Shown: positions 29,569 through 38,551 of the stretch, one piece after another | How positions within the stretch are numbered: the stretch's first letter is position 1 | Layout of the letters: each line of letters begins with the position of its first letter | Source: an uncultured Aeromonadales bacterium | Lineage (GTDB): Bacteria; Pseudomonadota; Gammaproteobacteria; Enterobacterales; Succinivibrionaceae | Length of the DNA stretch: 64,000 nt | Assembly: GCA_902782145.1 (NCBI GenBank) | Contig: CACZLZ010000001.1 | Location: 104,237 to 168,236, forward strand | Direction: 5' to 3' | Position numbers and translations under genes: made by a program | Notes under the pieces: model-generated | The model's input: the letters and a program-made list of their open reading frames with translations, nothing else | Told to the model about the DNA's origin: nothing | Database searches by the model: none

Positions 29569-30534
29569 TCAGACGGCGACCGCCGCCGTGCTCATGTCAC
29601 TGTAGCGGGACAGGTACAGTTCCCGGTCGAAGCCCAGCCGCTCAAGGCCCCGTCTCACATCTTCCCTGAGGCAGTCAGCGGCAGGAACATAACTGGTGTT
29701 CACCGTGTCATCCACCAGGCAGCCATTGGCATCAATCATGAGGTAGCCGCCCCTGAGGGTGGTCTCGATCACCGCATGGCATCCGCCCTCAAGCTGCCGC
29801 ATAACCGTGGAGTCACTGCGGATCTCTGCCCCGCCCACATTGCGCCTGACGAAGGCGGCATACTCCTCCAGGGAGATCCCCAGATGGCAGTTGCTGAAGT
29901 CGCCGTTGTCAAAGCGCATCATCTTCAGGATCTTCCAGCGGGACACCGGAAGGCTGCTGATCTCACCGCCCAGGATCTCATCCTTGTTCAGGGAGGACAC
30001 CACCGTGTTGACCTTGATCCGGCATAAGGGGTTGACATCCCGGATCAGGGACATGATCCGGCGGATCCGCTCCCGGGTGAGGAGTCCCCCGGAGGCAGTG
30101 CAGCGGCCCAGGCGCCTCATGGTGTCCGGATCAAAGCTGTCCAGGGAAAGGCCCACAGTGTCCAGCAGAGGGACGTTTTCCCGGATCCACTGATCAGTCA
30201 TCAGATAGCCGTTGGAGATCACCGACACCCGGTGCCCCAGATCCCGGCAGTAGCACACCAGATCATGGAAGAACCGCACCATCAGTGGCTCGCCTCCGGC
30301 CAGGTTGAAACTGCATCCGGGAAAGGCCCGGCTGCAGTTGTCCACAATCCGCTTCCAGCTGTCCAGCCTCAAGGAGCGGCGGCACTGGAACTTGGCAAAG
30401 CAGTGGGCGCAGCGGTAGTTGCAGTGCTCCAGGAGGTGCAGATTGAACTTGACTGCACCACCCAGGGAGCCGGGACGGATCCCGGATCTGACTCCGGTTC
30501 CCTCAGCTGATGACCTGGTGCTGTGCTTGTCCAT
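29569..30534 (-). CDS. Prokaryotic viperin (radical SAM ddhNTP synthase)
   Basis: 321 aa; start MDKHSTRSS with AAGGAGG 7 nt upstream. The radical SAM cluster motif is CNYRCAHC (Cys38, 42, 45), then GGEP (80-83) and ISNGY (106-110). Viperin-specific matches run to the C-terminus: LDTVGLSLDSFD (animal LDILAISCDSFD), KVNTVVSSLNKDE (KINSVINRFNVEE), PVSRWKILK (PVRWKVFQ, with the nucleotide-contacting Arg/Lys), YLMIDANG, and LGFDRELYLSR (SGFDEKMFLKR). No SPASM cluster. Viperins convert NTPs to 3'-deoxy-3',4'-didehydro-NTPs, chain terminators of viral polymerases. It leads the operon ending with the T7-type polymerase; which nucleotide is used cannot be told. Confidence 0.85.
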   Translation of the reverse strand: MDKHSTRSSAEGTGVRSGIRPGSLGGAVKFNLHLLEHCNYRCAHCFAKFQCRRSLRLDSWKRIVDNCSRAFPGCSFNLAGGEPLMVRFFHDLVCYCRDLGHRVSVISNGYLMTDQWIRENVPLLDTVGLSLDSFDPDTMRRLGRCTASGGLLTRERIRRIMSLIRDVNPLCRIKVNTVVSSLNKDEILGGEISSLPVSRWKILKMMRFDNGDFSNCHLGISLEEYAAFVRRNVGGAEIRSDSTVMRQLEGGCHAVIETTLRGGYLMIDANGCLVDDTVNTSYVPAADCLREDVRRGLERLGFDRELYLSRYSDMSTAAVAV

Positions 30535-30690
30535 TTCCGACCCTCCTTTTTCCGCTGAACACGGGATGGTGCCGCTAAGTAATAGAACAAGCTCCGTGCC
30601 ACAATCGGGAAAACTGGCAAAAACGCTGTCAGATCAAGGATCTATACACATTAAGTCTTCTGCGCGCCCTCCCAATACTCACCCATTTGA

Positions 30691-30706
30691 TATTATTTTC
30701 ATAATA
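30691..30706 (-). promoter_or_regulatory. AT-rich control region upstream of the viperin operon
   Basis: The gap 30535-30825 contains no gene. Its segment about 30650-30730 is much more AT-rich than its surroundings and contains a perfect palindrome TATTAT-tttc-ATAATA (30691-30706), suitable as promoter/operator DNA. No confident -35/-10 pair could be chosen. The leader would be about 150 nt. Confidence 0.4.
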
Positions 30707-30825
30707 CTATTTATTGTTTTTGATTATTGAATCTTCCGTACCTCATGCGGCCACCAGCTCATGCCAGCCAGCCTCAGAGGGATCGGACCGGATCCAGGTA
30801 TCTTCCGGATCGGCAAAAACGGCGC

Positions 30826-30854
30826 AAAAAAAAAAGCCCCCGCACAGCGGGAGC
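30826..30854 (-). terminator. Porin terminator
   Basis: Stem GCTCCCGC / GCGGGGGC (one G-T pair, 3-nt loop) followed on the minus strand by ten T, 50 bp beyond the porin stop. It should also insulate the viperin operon from porin transcription. Confidence 0.85.
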
Positions 30855-30903
30855 CCCAAGTCGGATATGTGCGGTCCGGAGATCCGGACCTTGTGTGTAT
30901 GAA

Positions 30904-31965
30904 TCAGAAATTGTAGATAAAGCCCAGGGTGAGCAGATTGGCGGTCTTCTTATTAAAGGCAGCCTTGAAGCGGTGCTCACCTTCAACGTAGAGCACGGAG
31001 TTGGTAGTCACGTTGAAGTCAATGCCGATGTTGTAGAAGGATGACAGGCGCTTGCTCCGGCTGTTCACATTGGGAGCCTGCTTGGTGAGATCCTTGTCAT
31101 GGTTCCAAATGTAGGCAAAGGAGCCGTAGAAGGAGAATGCCTGGCCGGGAGTAGTGTAGGAAAGCACAGTGTTCACACCGCTGCCCTTGTAGGTGTTCTG
31201 CAACTTGCCGTAGTTGTACACCACAGCACCGTAAACGCCGGGAGCTCCCCTGGTTCCGTAGTAAACGGAGCCGGCGACCTCTTCCTTGTCAGCACCCTGG
31301 TAGAAGTTCCGGACCATGTTCCATCTGCTGTCACGGCCCTCATAGTGGTTGTAGCCCAGCCAGAAGCCCAGGGGATCATCGCCAAGATCAAAGGCATAGC
31401 CCACGCTGGTGCCCACGCCGTAGCTCAGATCATCATTGGTGTCACGGAAGCGGTAGGAAGCCAGGAAAGAGAGTCCCCCGTGCTTGAGTTCATAGATTGC
31501 CTGGCCGTCCTGGCGTCCACCGTAGTCATTTCCGGTGAAGCCCCAGTAGGTCACGCCTCTCTTACCCCAGTTCCAGAAGATATCGGTGACCTTGGTGACG
31601 CGGTAGAAGGCATCCTCCAAACGGCCAAAGGTCAGTTTGCCGAAATCCTTGAAGTCAAAACCGGCATAGCCGTAACGGATCTTGATGGTGTTGTTGGCAT
31701 TGTTGGTCTCCTGGGCCTGGAGATCGTACATCAGGTAGCCGAAGACTGAGAGGTTGTCATTGACCTTGGTGGTGCCGCTGGCGCCAAGACGGGCGGTGCC
31801 GGCCAGACGGTGGTTGGCATCAGCGTCATTGTTCTGCAGATCCACCTTCATACGGCCAATGATGTTCAGGGTGGTGCCCTCATTGCTGTAAACATTGGCG
31901 GCTTCGGCACCGGAGGCGGCCACAGTCAGAACTGCGGCGGCAAGAAGTGATAATTTAGTGTTCAT
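30904..31965 (-). CDS. Outer-membrane general porin (OmpC/OmpF-like)
   Basis: 353 aa with signal peptide (MNTKLSLLAAAVLTVAASGAEA), cleaved before ANVY. The mature start NVYSNEGTTLNIIGRMKVD, the GKLTFGRLEDAFY strand near residue 110, and the C-terminal aromatic LTLGFIYNF (for BAM recognition) identify a 16-strand trimeric porin. Nonspecific diffusion of small solutes. Porins are also common phage receptors, of interest between two defence loci. Long AT-rich upstream region with palindromes suggests regulated expression. Confidence 0.92.
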   Translation of the reverse strand: MNTKLSLLAAAVLTVAASGAEAANVYSNEGTTLNIIGRMKVDLQNNDADANHRLAGTARLGASGTTKVNDNLSVFGYLMYDLQAQETNNANNTIKIRYGYAGFDFKDFGKLTFGRLEDAFYRVTKVTDIFWNWGKRGVTYWGFTGNDYGGRQDGQAIYELKHGGLSFLASYRFRDTNDDLSYGVGTSVGYAFDLGDDPLGFWLGYNHYEGRDSRWNMVRNFYQGADKEEVAGSVYYGTRGAPGVYGAVVYNYGKLQNTYKGSGVNTVLSYTTPGQAFSFYGSFAYIWNHDKDLTKQAPNVNSRSKRLSSFYNIGIDFNVTTNSVLYVEGEHRFKAAFNKKTANLLTLGFIYNF

Positions 31966-31997
31966 TTTCTTTTCCTAGTTAGTTTCTGTTGTTATGA

Positions 31998-32022
31998 ATA
32001 ACCTAGTGATCATATAGGTTAT
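31998..32022 (-). promoter_or_regulatory. Palindrome in the porin promoter region
   Basis: ATAACCTA and TAGGTTAT form an 8-bp inverted repeat around a TGATCA core, 33-57 bp before the porin start. A second inverted repeat CATAAC/GTTATG lies at 32079-32097. Both look like operator sites. The AT-rich gap 31966-32171 carries no gene. Confidence 0.45.
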
Positions 32023-32171
32023 GTAGATATATATTAGACCAAACAGACACAAAGCGCAATGTTTTTTGAGCCTCATCACATAACGGCGTATGTTATGCCA
32101 TTTAATCAAAAAAGCAACAGTTTGATAAAAATTAACCAGTAGACAGCATTCAGAAGGAGTGAGAAAAGGAT

Positions 32172-32206
32172 AAAAAAAGGCCGGAGCCACACTCTGATGG
32201 CTCCGG
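32172..32206 (-). terminator. Terminator of the CRISPR-Cas effector operon
   Basis: A 9-bp perfect stem CCGGAGCCA / TGGCTCCGG with an 8-nt loop, followed on the minus strand by CC and seven T, 22 bp beyond the last cas gene. Confidence 0.85.
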
Positions 32207-32227
32207 ACCATAGACAATGACTTGATG

Positions 32228-34747
32228 TTATTTCATGCTGGCAAGCACTTTTGCTATCTGATATTTGTACTTGCCCTTCTTCTTCACGGCCTGAATAAAC
32301 TCCTTCACCTCTGCGTCAAACTGCTCATTGTTCTTCCTCAGCTTGGCGATGTACTCACACAGCGGGATCAAGGCCGGTTCATCCTGACTCTCAGTGTCCA
32401 TGCCCAGCCGCTTGAGCATCTGGTAGCAGGTGGTGATTTCAAGGTAGTCCCCGGGGATCAGACCCGCATCAGCTTTATCTTTCAGTGACTCCCTGAGGGA
32501 CGGACACCCAAAGGCTGTGGCCAGAATAAACATGGGATCCTGGGAGGAATCAAAGACATCCTTGAATTCACCCGGGGTTGCTGACACCGTCTTTTTCGCA
32601 GGTGCAACAGACGGCGCCAGTTTGGCCCGCCGTTTCAGGAGTTCTTCGAACTTGCTCTGAGTGAAGTCCTTCTCCTGCCGCCGGCAGTCCGCAGCATAAC
32701 CATCATGCTTGCCACCAGGATAAAAACCACCTTCCGCCGGTGTGTTGTTGAAGTCCTTTGCAATTTCCGCAAACTCATTGGTGCGATCTGCAGTTGTGGG
32801 GAACTTGTTGTACACCTTGTCGCTGAGAGCATTCTCATCAACCCTGGCGTTTTCCAGGTAGGCTTTAACAGCTTCTGAAGTCTTCCACCGGGCAACACCG
32901 TCGTCCTTTTCATTCTTCACGAAGGGATATTCCCTGCCCATCAGCTCTTCAAATGCGGTGATGCAGTATCCCACCAGATCTTCCTTAGGAAGATCCAGGA
33001 CACCGGGAAGAAGCAGATTTCCGTCAGTCAGATATTCGGGAATGTGAATGCTGTCCCCAGTGATCTTCATCTGAACAGCCCCGGCGCCCATAGGCTTGGC
33101 ATGACCAAGGCGATGATAAAGCCCAGGATCTGAACTGTTGCCAAAGGTCATCACCCACAGAAGTGCTCCCAGCTCCGCCGGTTTCAGATTGTGAAAGACG
33201 ACGCTTCCAGCAAAGGATGCGCCCCTGTCCACAAAGTCTATCCTGGTCTGGACCTTCACGTTGTCATTGTTGGCATTCTCCCTGGCAAGTTCAAGATCCT
33301 TTCTGACCTTATAGATCTTGCGCCCGGCTATGAGATTTCCCTTGCTGTACTTCTCCCGGAAGCCGAAGTCGCCCAGATAAGCCTCATAGAATGTGGGCTT
33401 GGGTTCACCCATCACATAAGTCTTCTGGAACACTCCGGGAACCGTGGATGAGCGGAGATCCGAAAAGCCGATCCGGCTGCCCAGAGATCCTTCGGGAGCA
33501 TTCTTGCGGACGCAGCCAAACATCAGATCTGCCAGATCATAAGCCTCTTCACCAGGGACAGATGAATTCCCGTAAAAATTCTTGTAGTTGTCATTAATCA
33601 AATCACCGACGGATCTGTCTGCCACCTTCCGTACAACCTGGCAGAAACCCAGAGCGCCTTTGCCACTACTGCTTTTAGGCATGAGGTACCATACAGGGAA
33701 TCCATACTTCCGGTTCATGCGGCTGCGGACATAATTGAAGAGGTTCTCTTCCTTGACCCCGCTGTCATCGGCCTTCACCAGGGCCATGGAATCATTGAGA
33801 TCGGACACCAGATAGTCTGGCAGCTTCTGCCAGTCGCCGGTCCTGTGCGCAGTCTCAGAATCAACATAGAAAAAGTAATCCGTGAAGTGGTTGGCCTTGG
33901 GATTAGGCTTGTTTGGAGAACCATCATTGGAAATGTTTTTGTCCATGAACAGGAACATTCCGGGAACGGCCCCTGGCTTGTCTGAGTTCAGGGAAATTTC
34001 CGTTACCTCCTTCCAGGTGGTTTTCCTTGCCGGCTCCCCTTTATCAAGTTTCTTCCGCTGCTGTGCCGAATAACCTTCCTTTTTCTCTAGGACTGCGTAA
34101 AGCAAAGGCATGGGTTCATCCTCACCCAGACCAAGCACCCCATACAGTTTCCGGTACTTCTCCTTTGCTGTCATGGTTGCAGCTTCTGCCGGCGTCACAT
34201 TGAGGATCCGGCCAAGGGATTCTGCCGAAACGGAAGCCGAGACAGGCTTGTCGTCAGGTTCGGCAACAGCAGCAAGATATTCCCAGGTGCCCGGAGCATT
34301 TACCTTAGGGCGGACAAAAACAGGTGCCAGATCAAACCGGCTCTTTTCTCCCTTCACATCACTGATGCTTAGGCGGAAGGCATGCTTCCGGTCATGGAAA
34401 AAGCTCATTCTGCAGAAGGAAACAATTTCCAGGGCATTTCTCAGCATGCCCTTGACGCTGCTTCCGGGAATTACATACCGGCCTTCATGATCCTTCTCCC
34501 AGATGAGGTGCTTCACCCCGCTCTTGTCCGCCATCTCAACCCGGTGGCCCACGCAGAGCGGAGAACTGTTGGTAAGCTCATAGTCAATGCGGCCTGAAAT
34601 GCCGTCTTCAAAGGGAATATCACTGGAAACCTGATCGGCCCAACCTGGTCTGAAAAACCACGATGAAACCGGAGCAAAATTGTAGGGAACAACTATGGGG
34701 GTTCTCTGACGCCTCACAGGAGTCTTGTTTCGCAAATTGTTTTCCAT
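32228..34747 (-). CDS. Type III-D RAMP protein, TIGR03986-like
   Basis: 839 aa, the last gene of the effector operon. RAMP features are IPGSSVKGMLRNALEIVSF (113-131 approx.) and a later glycine-rich loop HRLGHAKPMGAGAVQMKI. The size and the RGMLR-type motif fit the large TIGR03986 RAMP family found in type III-D loci. It is probably a multi-domain Cas7-like backbone part of the interference complex, with a lysine-rich C-terminal region. Base composition is noticeably less GC-rich than the neighbours. Confidence 0.65.
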   Translation of the reverse strand: MENNLRNKTPVRRQRTPIVVPYNFAPVSSWFFRPGWADQVSSDIPFEDGISGRIDYELTNSSPLCVGHRVEMADKSGVKHLIWEKDHEGRYVIPGSSVKGMLRNALEIVSFCRMSFFHDRKHAFRLSISDVKGEKSRFDLAPVFVRPKVNAPGTWEYLAAVAEPDDKPVSASVSAESLGRILNVTPAEAATMTAKEKYRKLYGVLGLGEDEPMPLLYAVLEKKEGYSAQQRKKLDKGEPARKTTWKEVTEISLNSDKPGAVPGMFLFMDKNISNDGSPNKPNPKANHFTDYFFYVDSETAHRTGDWQKLPDYLVSDLNDSMALVKADDSGVKEENLFNYVRSRMNRKYGFPVWYLMPKSSSGKGALGFCQVVRKVADRSVGDLINDNYKNFYGNSSVPGEEAYDLADLMFGCVRKNAPEGSLGSRIGFSDLRSSTVPGVFQKTYVMGEPKPTFYEAYLGDFGFREKYSKGNLIAGRKIYKVRKDLELARENANNDNVKVQTRIDFVDRGASFAGSVVFHNLKPAELGALLWVMTFGNSSDPGLYHRLGHAKPMGAGAVQMKITGDSIHIPEYLTDGNLLLPGVLDLPKEDLVGYCITAFEELMGREYPFVKNEKDDGVARWKTSEAVKAYLENARVDENALSDKVYNKFPTTADRTNEFAEIAKDFNNTPAEGGFYPGGKHDGYAADCRRQEKDFTQSKFEELLKRRAKLAPSVAPAKKTVSATPGEFKDVFDSSQDPMFILATAFGCPSLRESLKDKADAGLIPGDYLEITTCYQMLKRLGMDTESQDEPALIPLCEYIAKLRKNNEQFDAEVKEFIQAVKKKGKYKYQIAKVLASMK

Positions 34748-34752
34748 TTCTC

Positions 34753-35313
34753 CTAAGCCTCCCTGCTGAAACCGATGAACTGCTGGACATAAGGCTCGAT
34801 CCGGCCGGCATCCTCACTGCTCATGCGGTACCAGTTCCGGTAGCAGATCTTGCCCTTCACCCCGTTGCGGTGCGCCAGATCCTGCCGGACACACACCGAA
34901 AGATCCGTGCACACCATGTCCTTCCCCCCGGATCCGTCGCAGGTGTAGACATTCAGGAGAAACCGGGTGCCGGCGATCCGCCGGATCTTCAGAGTCTGGC
35001 CCAGATCTGCAAGATAAAACTCCGCCTCCTGGATCCGGCCTTTTTTCTCTTTCAGAGCACCCAGCTCCAGTTTGAGCCCGGCCTCCACACAGTCAGAGAA
35101 CATGATCCAGTGATCCACCTCAGTCCTGCCGTCAATGAATTTGGAGAGTTCAGCCAGCAGCGCATCCTCTCCATCTGGCTGACTGGAGGTGACCTCAAGC
35201 CTCCGAACCTCGTGTCCGGCCAAAGCCTCCTGCTCCCCGGCGGAAGTCTCACTCATCAGTTCGTCTGTGCCCCGGACCAGGGCATCAAGCTCTTCCTTGG
35301 ATAGTTCAGTCAT
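34753..35313 (-). CDS. Csx19-like type III-D accessory protein
   Basis: 186 aa with ATG at 35313 (AGGAGGACAGCC upstream), overlapping the previous gene's stop by 8 nt. No diagnostic motif; position between a TIGR03986-like RAMP and Csx10/Cas7 genes and size are those of Csx19 (TIGR03984). Aromatic/charged C-terminus (KICYRNWYRMSSEDAGRIEPY). Assignment rests on gene order. Confidence 0.4.
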   Translation of the reverse strand: MTELSKEELDALVRGTDELMSETSAGEQEALAGHEVRRLEVTSSQPDGEDALLAELSKFIDGRTEVDHWIMFSDCVEAGLKLELGALKEKKGRIQEAEFYLADLGQTLKIRRIAGTRFLLNVYTCDGSGGKDMVCTDLSVCVRQDLAHRNGVKGKICYRNWYRMSSEDAGRIEPYVQQFIGFSREA

Positions 35314-36838
35314 GGCTGTCCTCCTGGCAGTCAGTTCCGGTGAAGACGGCGGTGTCCCGGCCGGATCCCGCACAGATATTCAGAAACCCGTTTTTCAGAT
35401 CATAGATGGTGTCCTCAAAGGACTTCATGATCGCAGCATCCTTCAGATCGTGGAAACGCTGGGGTCGCAGGCGGATGTTCACAGTGAAGGAGGGATCCAC
35501 CAGCCGCACCTGGCCGAAAAGCCCGGAAGGCATGACTCCCCCGGTGAACCTGTCGATCCGGTTGTGCATGCGGGTGATCATGGACCGGCATTCCACCACC
35601 GCATCGCTGACCATCAGGGCTCCGGAACGTGACAGCTTCTGATCCCCGGGATCATTCACCCCGAAGAGCCGGTAATAAGGCTCAAGCTCAGCAGGCGGCG
35701 TCTCATTGTTCAGCAGGGCCCTGAGCATTGCTGCTGGATCCCTGTGGTTCTCATCACCCGTGCCCGCAAACATTTTCGCGTTCCGGAGAAAATGGTACAT
35801 GGTCCGGTGGGCCAGGATCCCCTTGATGGTGCTGCCGGGAATGACTATCTGGGCAATCTGATCCTGGTATTTGCTGCCGTTCCACCGCAGGCGGGTCTCC
35901 GAGTAGCAGTGCTGCACATTGTTCTCGTCACTGGCCTCCCCTTTCATGAACCCGAATTCCCTTTCCTGGGAGGCTCCCCTGAAGTTCTTCCTGGAAGAAC
36001 TGCCGGTGCCAACCCGCATGGTTCCCTGGGAGCTCAGGCGGATATTCCAGGAGCGGGAGGGGGCAAATGCCACATCGGCAGGTGGATCCACAGCAACCTG
36101 GCGCTCCAGCAGAAACTCCCGCATCTTCCGGGCCATCTCGCCAGGCCTGTCCTTCCAGGCCTCCAGATCAAAGATCTCCACCTTCTGGCCAATGACCTTC
36201 AGCCTGCCCTGGCCGTTGGCAGTCTTGGATCCCAGGGAGAAATACCCGGAACGGAAGAACTCCAGAAACCTGAGACACGTCTCCTGCTCCTCCAGGGTCT
36301 TCAGTTCAAACCGGACATCAAAGGCAAAGCGCAGCCCCGTGGGCAGCACCTTGCTGTGGTACAGGGCGCCGTCATGGCAGACCCGGCGGGCATTCAGACG
36401 GCAGTGGGGACGGACATAGTCGTTCTCGGCGGCCTTGCTGACCAGGCGGTACACCGGATCATCCCCGACAGCATGATCCAAAGGCAGGAGCAGGCCGTCC
36501 CGGGACTGCCCAGGAAGGCGGGAGTTGCTGTCCAAAAGCAGGCCGTCGGACAGGATGATCCGGGAGGCCATTGATTTCCCTTGCCGATCATCGGCATAAC
36601 CGAACCATTCACCAGGCTGCACCTTCAGAGACCTATTGTCAGGATCGCTGGCATTCAGGGTCTGCATTCCCTCGATGACACTCCGCCACACGCCGGTCAG
36701 GGAAGTTGCCGGCAAATAGGGAAGATCGTTCCAGTCCCGGGCCAGGGAGTCGCTGGACAGGAGATCCCGGTCACCGGAGCAGACGGCCAGAGGAGAAACG
36801 GTTTCAACGGCGACACGCGCCAGCATTATGATCTTCAT
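35306..36838 (-). CDS. Double Cas7 (Csm3-like) RAMP protein
   Basis: 510 aa with two RAMP/Cas7 units. Unit 1: LPYLPATSLTGVWRSVIEG near 40-60, and glycine-rich YFSLGSKTANGQGRLKV near 200-215. Unit 2: IVIPGSTIKGILAHRTMYHF near 335-355, and HNRIDRFTGG near 435. The RIDR-x-TG motif contains the Asp expected to cut target RNA in Csm3/Cmr4-type subunits. It likely contributes two adjacent backbone positions, as fused Cas7 proteins do in III-D complexes. Confidence 0.7.
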   Translation of the reverse strand: MKIIMLARVAVETVSPLAVCSGDRDLLSSDSLARDWNDLPYLPATSLTGVWRSVIEGMQTLNASDPDNRSLKVQPGEWFGYADDRQGKSMASRIILSDGLLLDSNSRLPGQSRDGLLLPLDHAVGDDPVYRLVSKAAENDYVRPHCRLNARRVCHDGALYHSKVLPTGLRFAFDVRFELKTLEEQETCLRFLEFFRSGYFSLGSKTANGQGRLKVIGQKVEIFDLEAWKDRPGEMARKMREFLLERQVAVDPPADVAFAPSRSWNIRLSSQGTMRVGTGSSSRKNFRGASQEREFGFMKGEASDENNVQHCYSETRLRWNGSKYQDQIAQIVIPGSTIKGILAHRTMYHFLRNAKMFAGTGDENHRDPAAMLRALLNNETPPAELEPYYRLFGVNDPGDQKLSRSGALMVSDAVVECRSMITRMHNRIDRFTGGVMPSGLFGQVRLVDPSFTVNIRLRPQRFHDLKDAAIMKSFEDTIYDLKNGFLNICAGSGRDTAVFTGTDCQEDSHD

Positions 36839-36851
36839 AATCTCATCTCTC

Positions 36852-38549
36852 CTACATATTCCTCATTTCCCGGGAAAGCCGTGTGAGCTCTCCGGGTTTA
36901 GAAAGATCAAAGAGCCTCAGTTTGTCGAAGGCAAGTTTGAGGGCACCGAGTCTGCTGTCCCCGGCAATCTTCAGGAACTCCTTGGCAAAGGTGGTGTTGG
37001 CATTGTCCTTCCAGGCAAAATGAACATCCCAGGTGGTGCGGTTGGTCTCCCGCTGCTTCTCCGTGTCGCCCTTAAGCTTGTCTTCAACACTCCCGTGTTC
37101 AGCCGCGCAGTACTTAAGCTCGCGTCCGTCGTCAGATCCGCCCCTAATGACCGCCTCATGGATCTGGGACCACTGGCTGTTGTTGGGACCGTAATCGGCT
37201 TCTCCAGCGGCACCGCCCTGGAAGGCGGCACTGTTACACTGCCGGGCCTGGAGATAGAGATCCCGGATCACTTCGATGATGTCTGCTGCCTCCCTTCTGA
37301 AGCCAATAAGCTTCCAATCAGCCTCAGATCTTCTGGCGACATAGTCTTCCAGATAGCCGTACTCACCCTCGCAGGCTTCGGCACAGGCTGCACCTCCCGT
37401 CTTCCCGGCCATGGGGATCCGAAGCTCCGGGAAGAGTTCACTGCCCGGCTTCCCCGGCTCAAGGATCTCCCGGTCAATCCAGGCGGGATTCACCAGCACC
37501 CTGCCCAGACCCTGATGGCGTCCCAGGCCGATGCCCTCCCGGGCAATCTTCACCAGATCCGCTGTATCCAGGGAGCCGCCATTCTTCAGTTCGAAGGCGA
37601 TGATGCTGCCCCGCTTCACCAGGCACTTCTCCCCGTCATAGCCGTTGCGCTTGCGGTTGAAACTCCGGATCCTGGAGGTGCGGATAAAGGACTTTTCCGG
37701 ACAGAAGGTACATTTGCCCGTCTGATCATCCCCCAGCCACAGGTTGGAGGCCTGGGGCACAAAGGTTCCGGCACCGCTGGCAAGATCCACAAACTCAACG
37801 TCGCTGAGGCACCAGAGGCAAAGCCGATCTCCCAGGTTTGCCGGCGCATGGAATGCCGCATCCACGGCGCCAGATGTCTGTTCCTGATCCAGCAGTTCCA
37901 GCCGCACCCGGCCGAACTCACTGGAGCGGCACTTGCCAATGCGGATCACGGAGTTCAGGAAGGAGGTGATCTCCCCTGCCAGTTCCGGATCCCCGGCAAC
38001 GTCCTGGGGAATGTCCGCATAGCCCCAGAACACAGTGCCCGGCTCAATGAAGTTCAGGGTGAAGAGCTGGCTGTCCGATGCAGTCTTGGTTGTGCGGTCA
38101 ATGGCGGTCTTGGTGACAGAGCTCCGGCGGACCGAATGCCTGCCTCCCACTGAGTTCAGGTAGCCCGACCGGACCTGATTCAGCTGCTTCTCACCCTGCT
38201 GCGTGGCCGCCCGGTTCACATAGGGTGCCACACCTTCCTCAGTACCCTTCTCATAATACAGGCAGCTGGGGGCAGGCAGGACGGCCAGCCCCTCGTCCGT
38301 CAGGGGGAGGGCATTGGCAAAGACTGCCTCGTTGTTCTGAAAAAGCCGATCCAGGATCTGCTGCCGCTCCTTATTTTCCCGGGCATAGCCCCGGTAGAGT
38401 CTTCCCGCCAGGGCGCCGGCAACGGCGCTGCCGGGAATGCAGTCCAGGCAGATCTGGCTGTAGTCGCTGCTGTGGCTGGCACTCATGGACACCGGATCCA
38501 GAAGCACTGCCCTGTAGTAATATCTCCTGCTTGCGCTTTCTGTAGCCAT
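36852..38549 (-). CDS. csx10: Csx10-like Cas5-type RAMP protein
   Basis: 565 aa. An N-terminal RAMP segment YYYRAVLLDPVSMSA and CIPGSAVAGALAGRLYR, a glycine-rich segment VIRIGKCRSSEFGRVRLEL (about 192-210), a CxxC pair near residue 285 (KCTFCPE), and a second RAMP-like half with GLGRHQGLGRVLVNP. The R-IGK-RSS-FGRV pattern is the Csx10 hallmark; Csx10 marks subtype III-D and takes the Cas5 position at the crRNA 5' tag. Confidence 0.7.
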   Translation of the reverse strand: MATESASRRYYYRAVLLDPVSMSASHSSDYSQICLDCIPGSAVAGALAGRLYRGYARENKERQQILDRLFQNNEAVFANALPLTDEGLAVLPAPSCLYYEKGTEEGVAPYVNRAATQQGEKQLNQVRSGYLNSVGGRHSVRRSSVTKTAIDRTTKTASDSQLFTLNFIEPGTVFWGYADIPQDVAGDPELAGEITSFLNSVIRIGKCRSSEFGRVRLELLDQEQTSGAVDAAFHAPANLGDRLCLWCLSDVEFVDLASGAGTFVPQASNLWLGDDQTGKCTFCPEKSFIRTSRIRSFNRKRNGYDGEKCLVKRGSIIAFELKNGGSLDTADLVKIAREGIGLGRHQGLGRVLVNPAWIDREILEPGKPGSELFPELRIPMAGKTGGAACAEACEGEYGYLEDYVARRSEADWKLIGFRREAADIIEVIRDLYLQARQCNSAAFQGGAAGEADYGPNNSQWSQIHEAVIRGGSDDGRELKYCAAEHGSVEDKLKGDTEKQRETNRTTWDVHFAWKDNANTTFAKEFLKIAGDSRLGALKLAFDKLRLFDLSKPGELTRLSREMRNM

Positions 38550-38551
38550 CC

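Noticed and set aside
25093..30534. The polymerase/viperin region as a prophage
   Set aside because: No integrase, terminase, capsid, tail, lysis gene or attachment-site repeat was recognised on either side.
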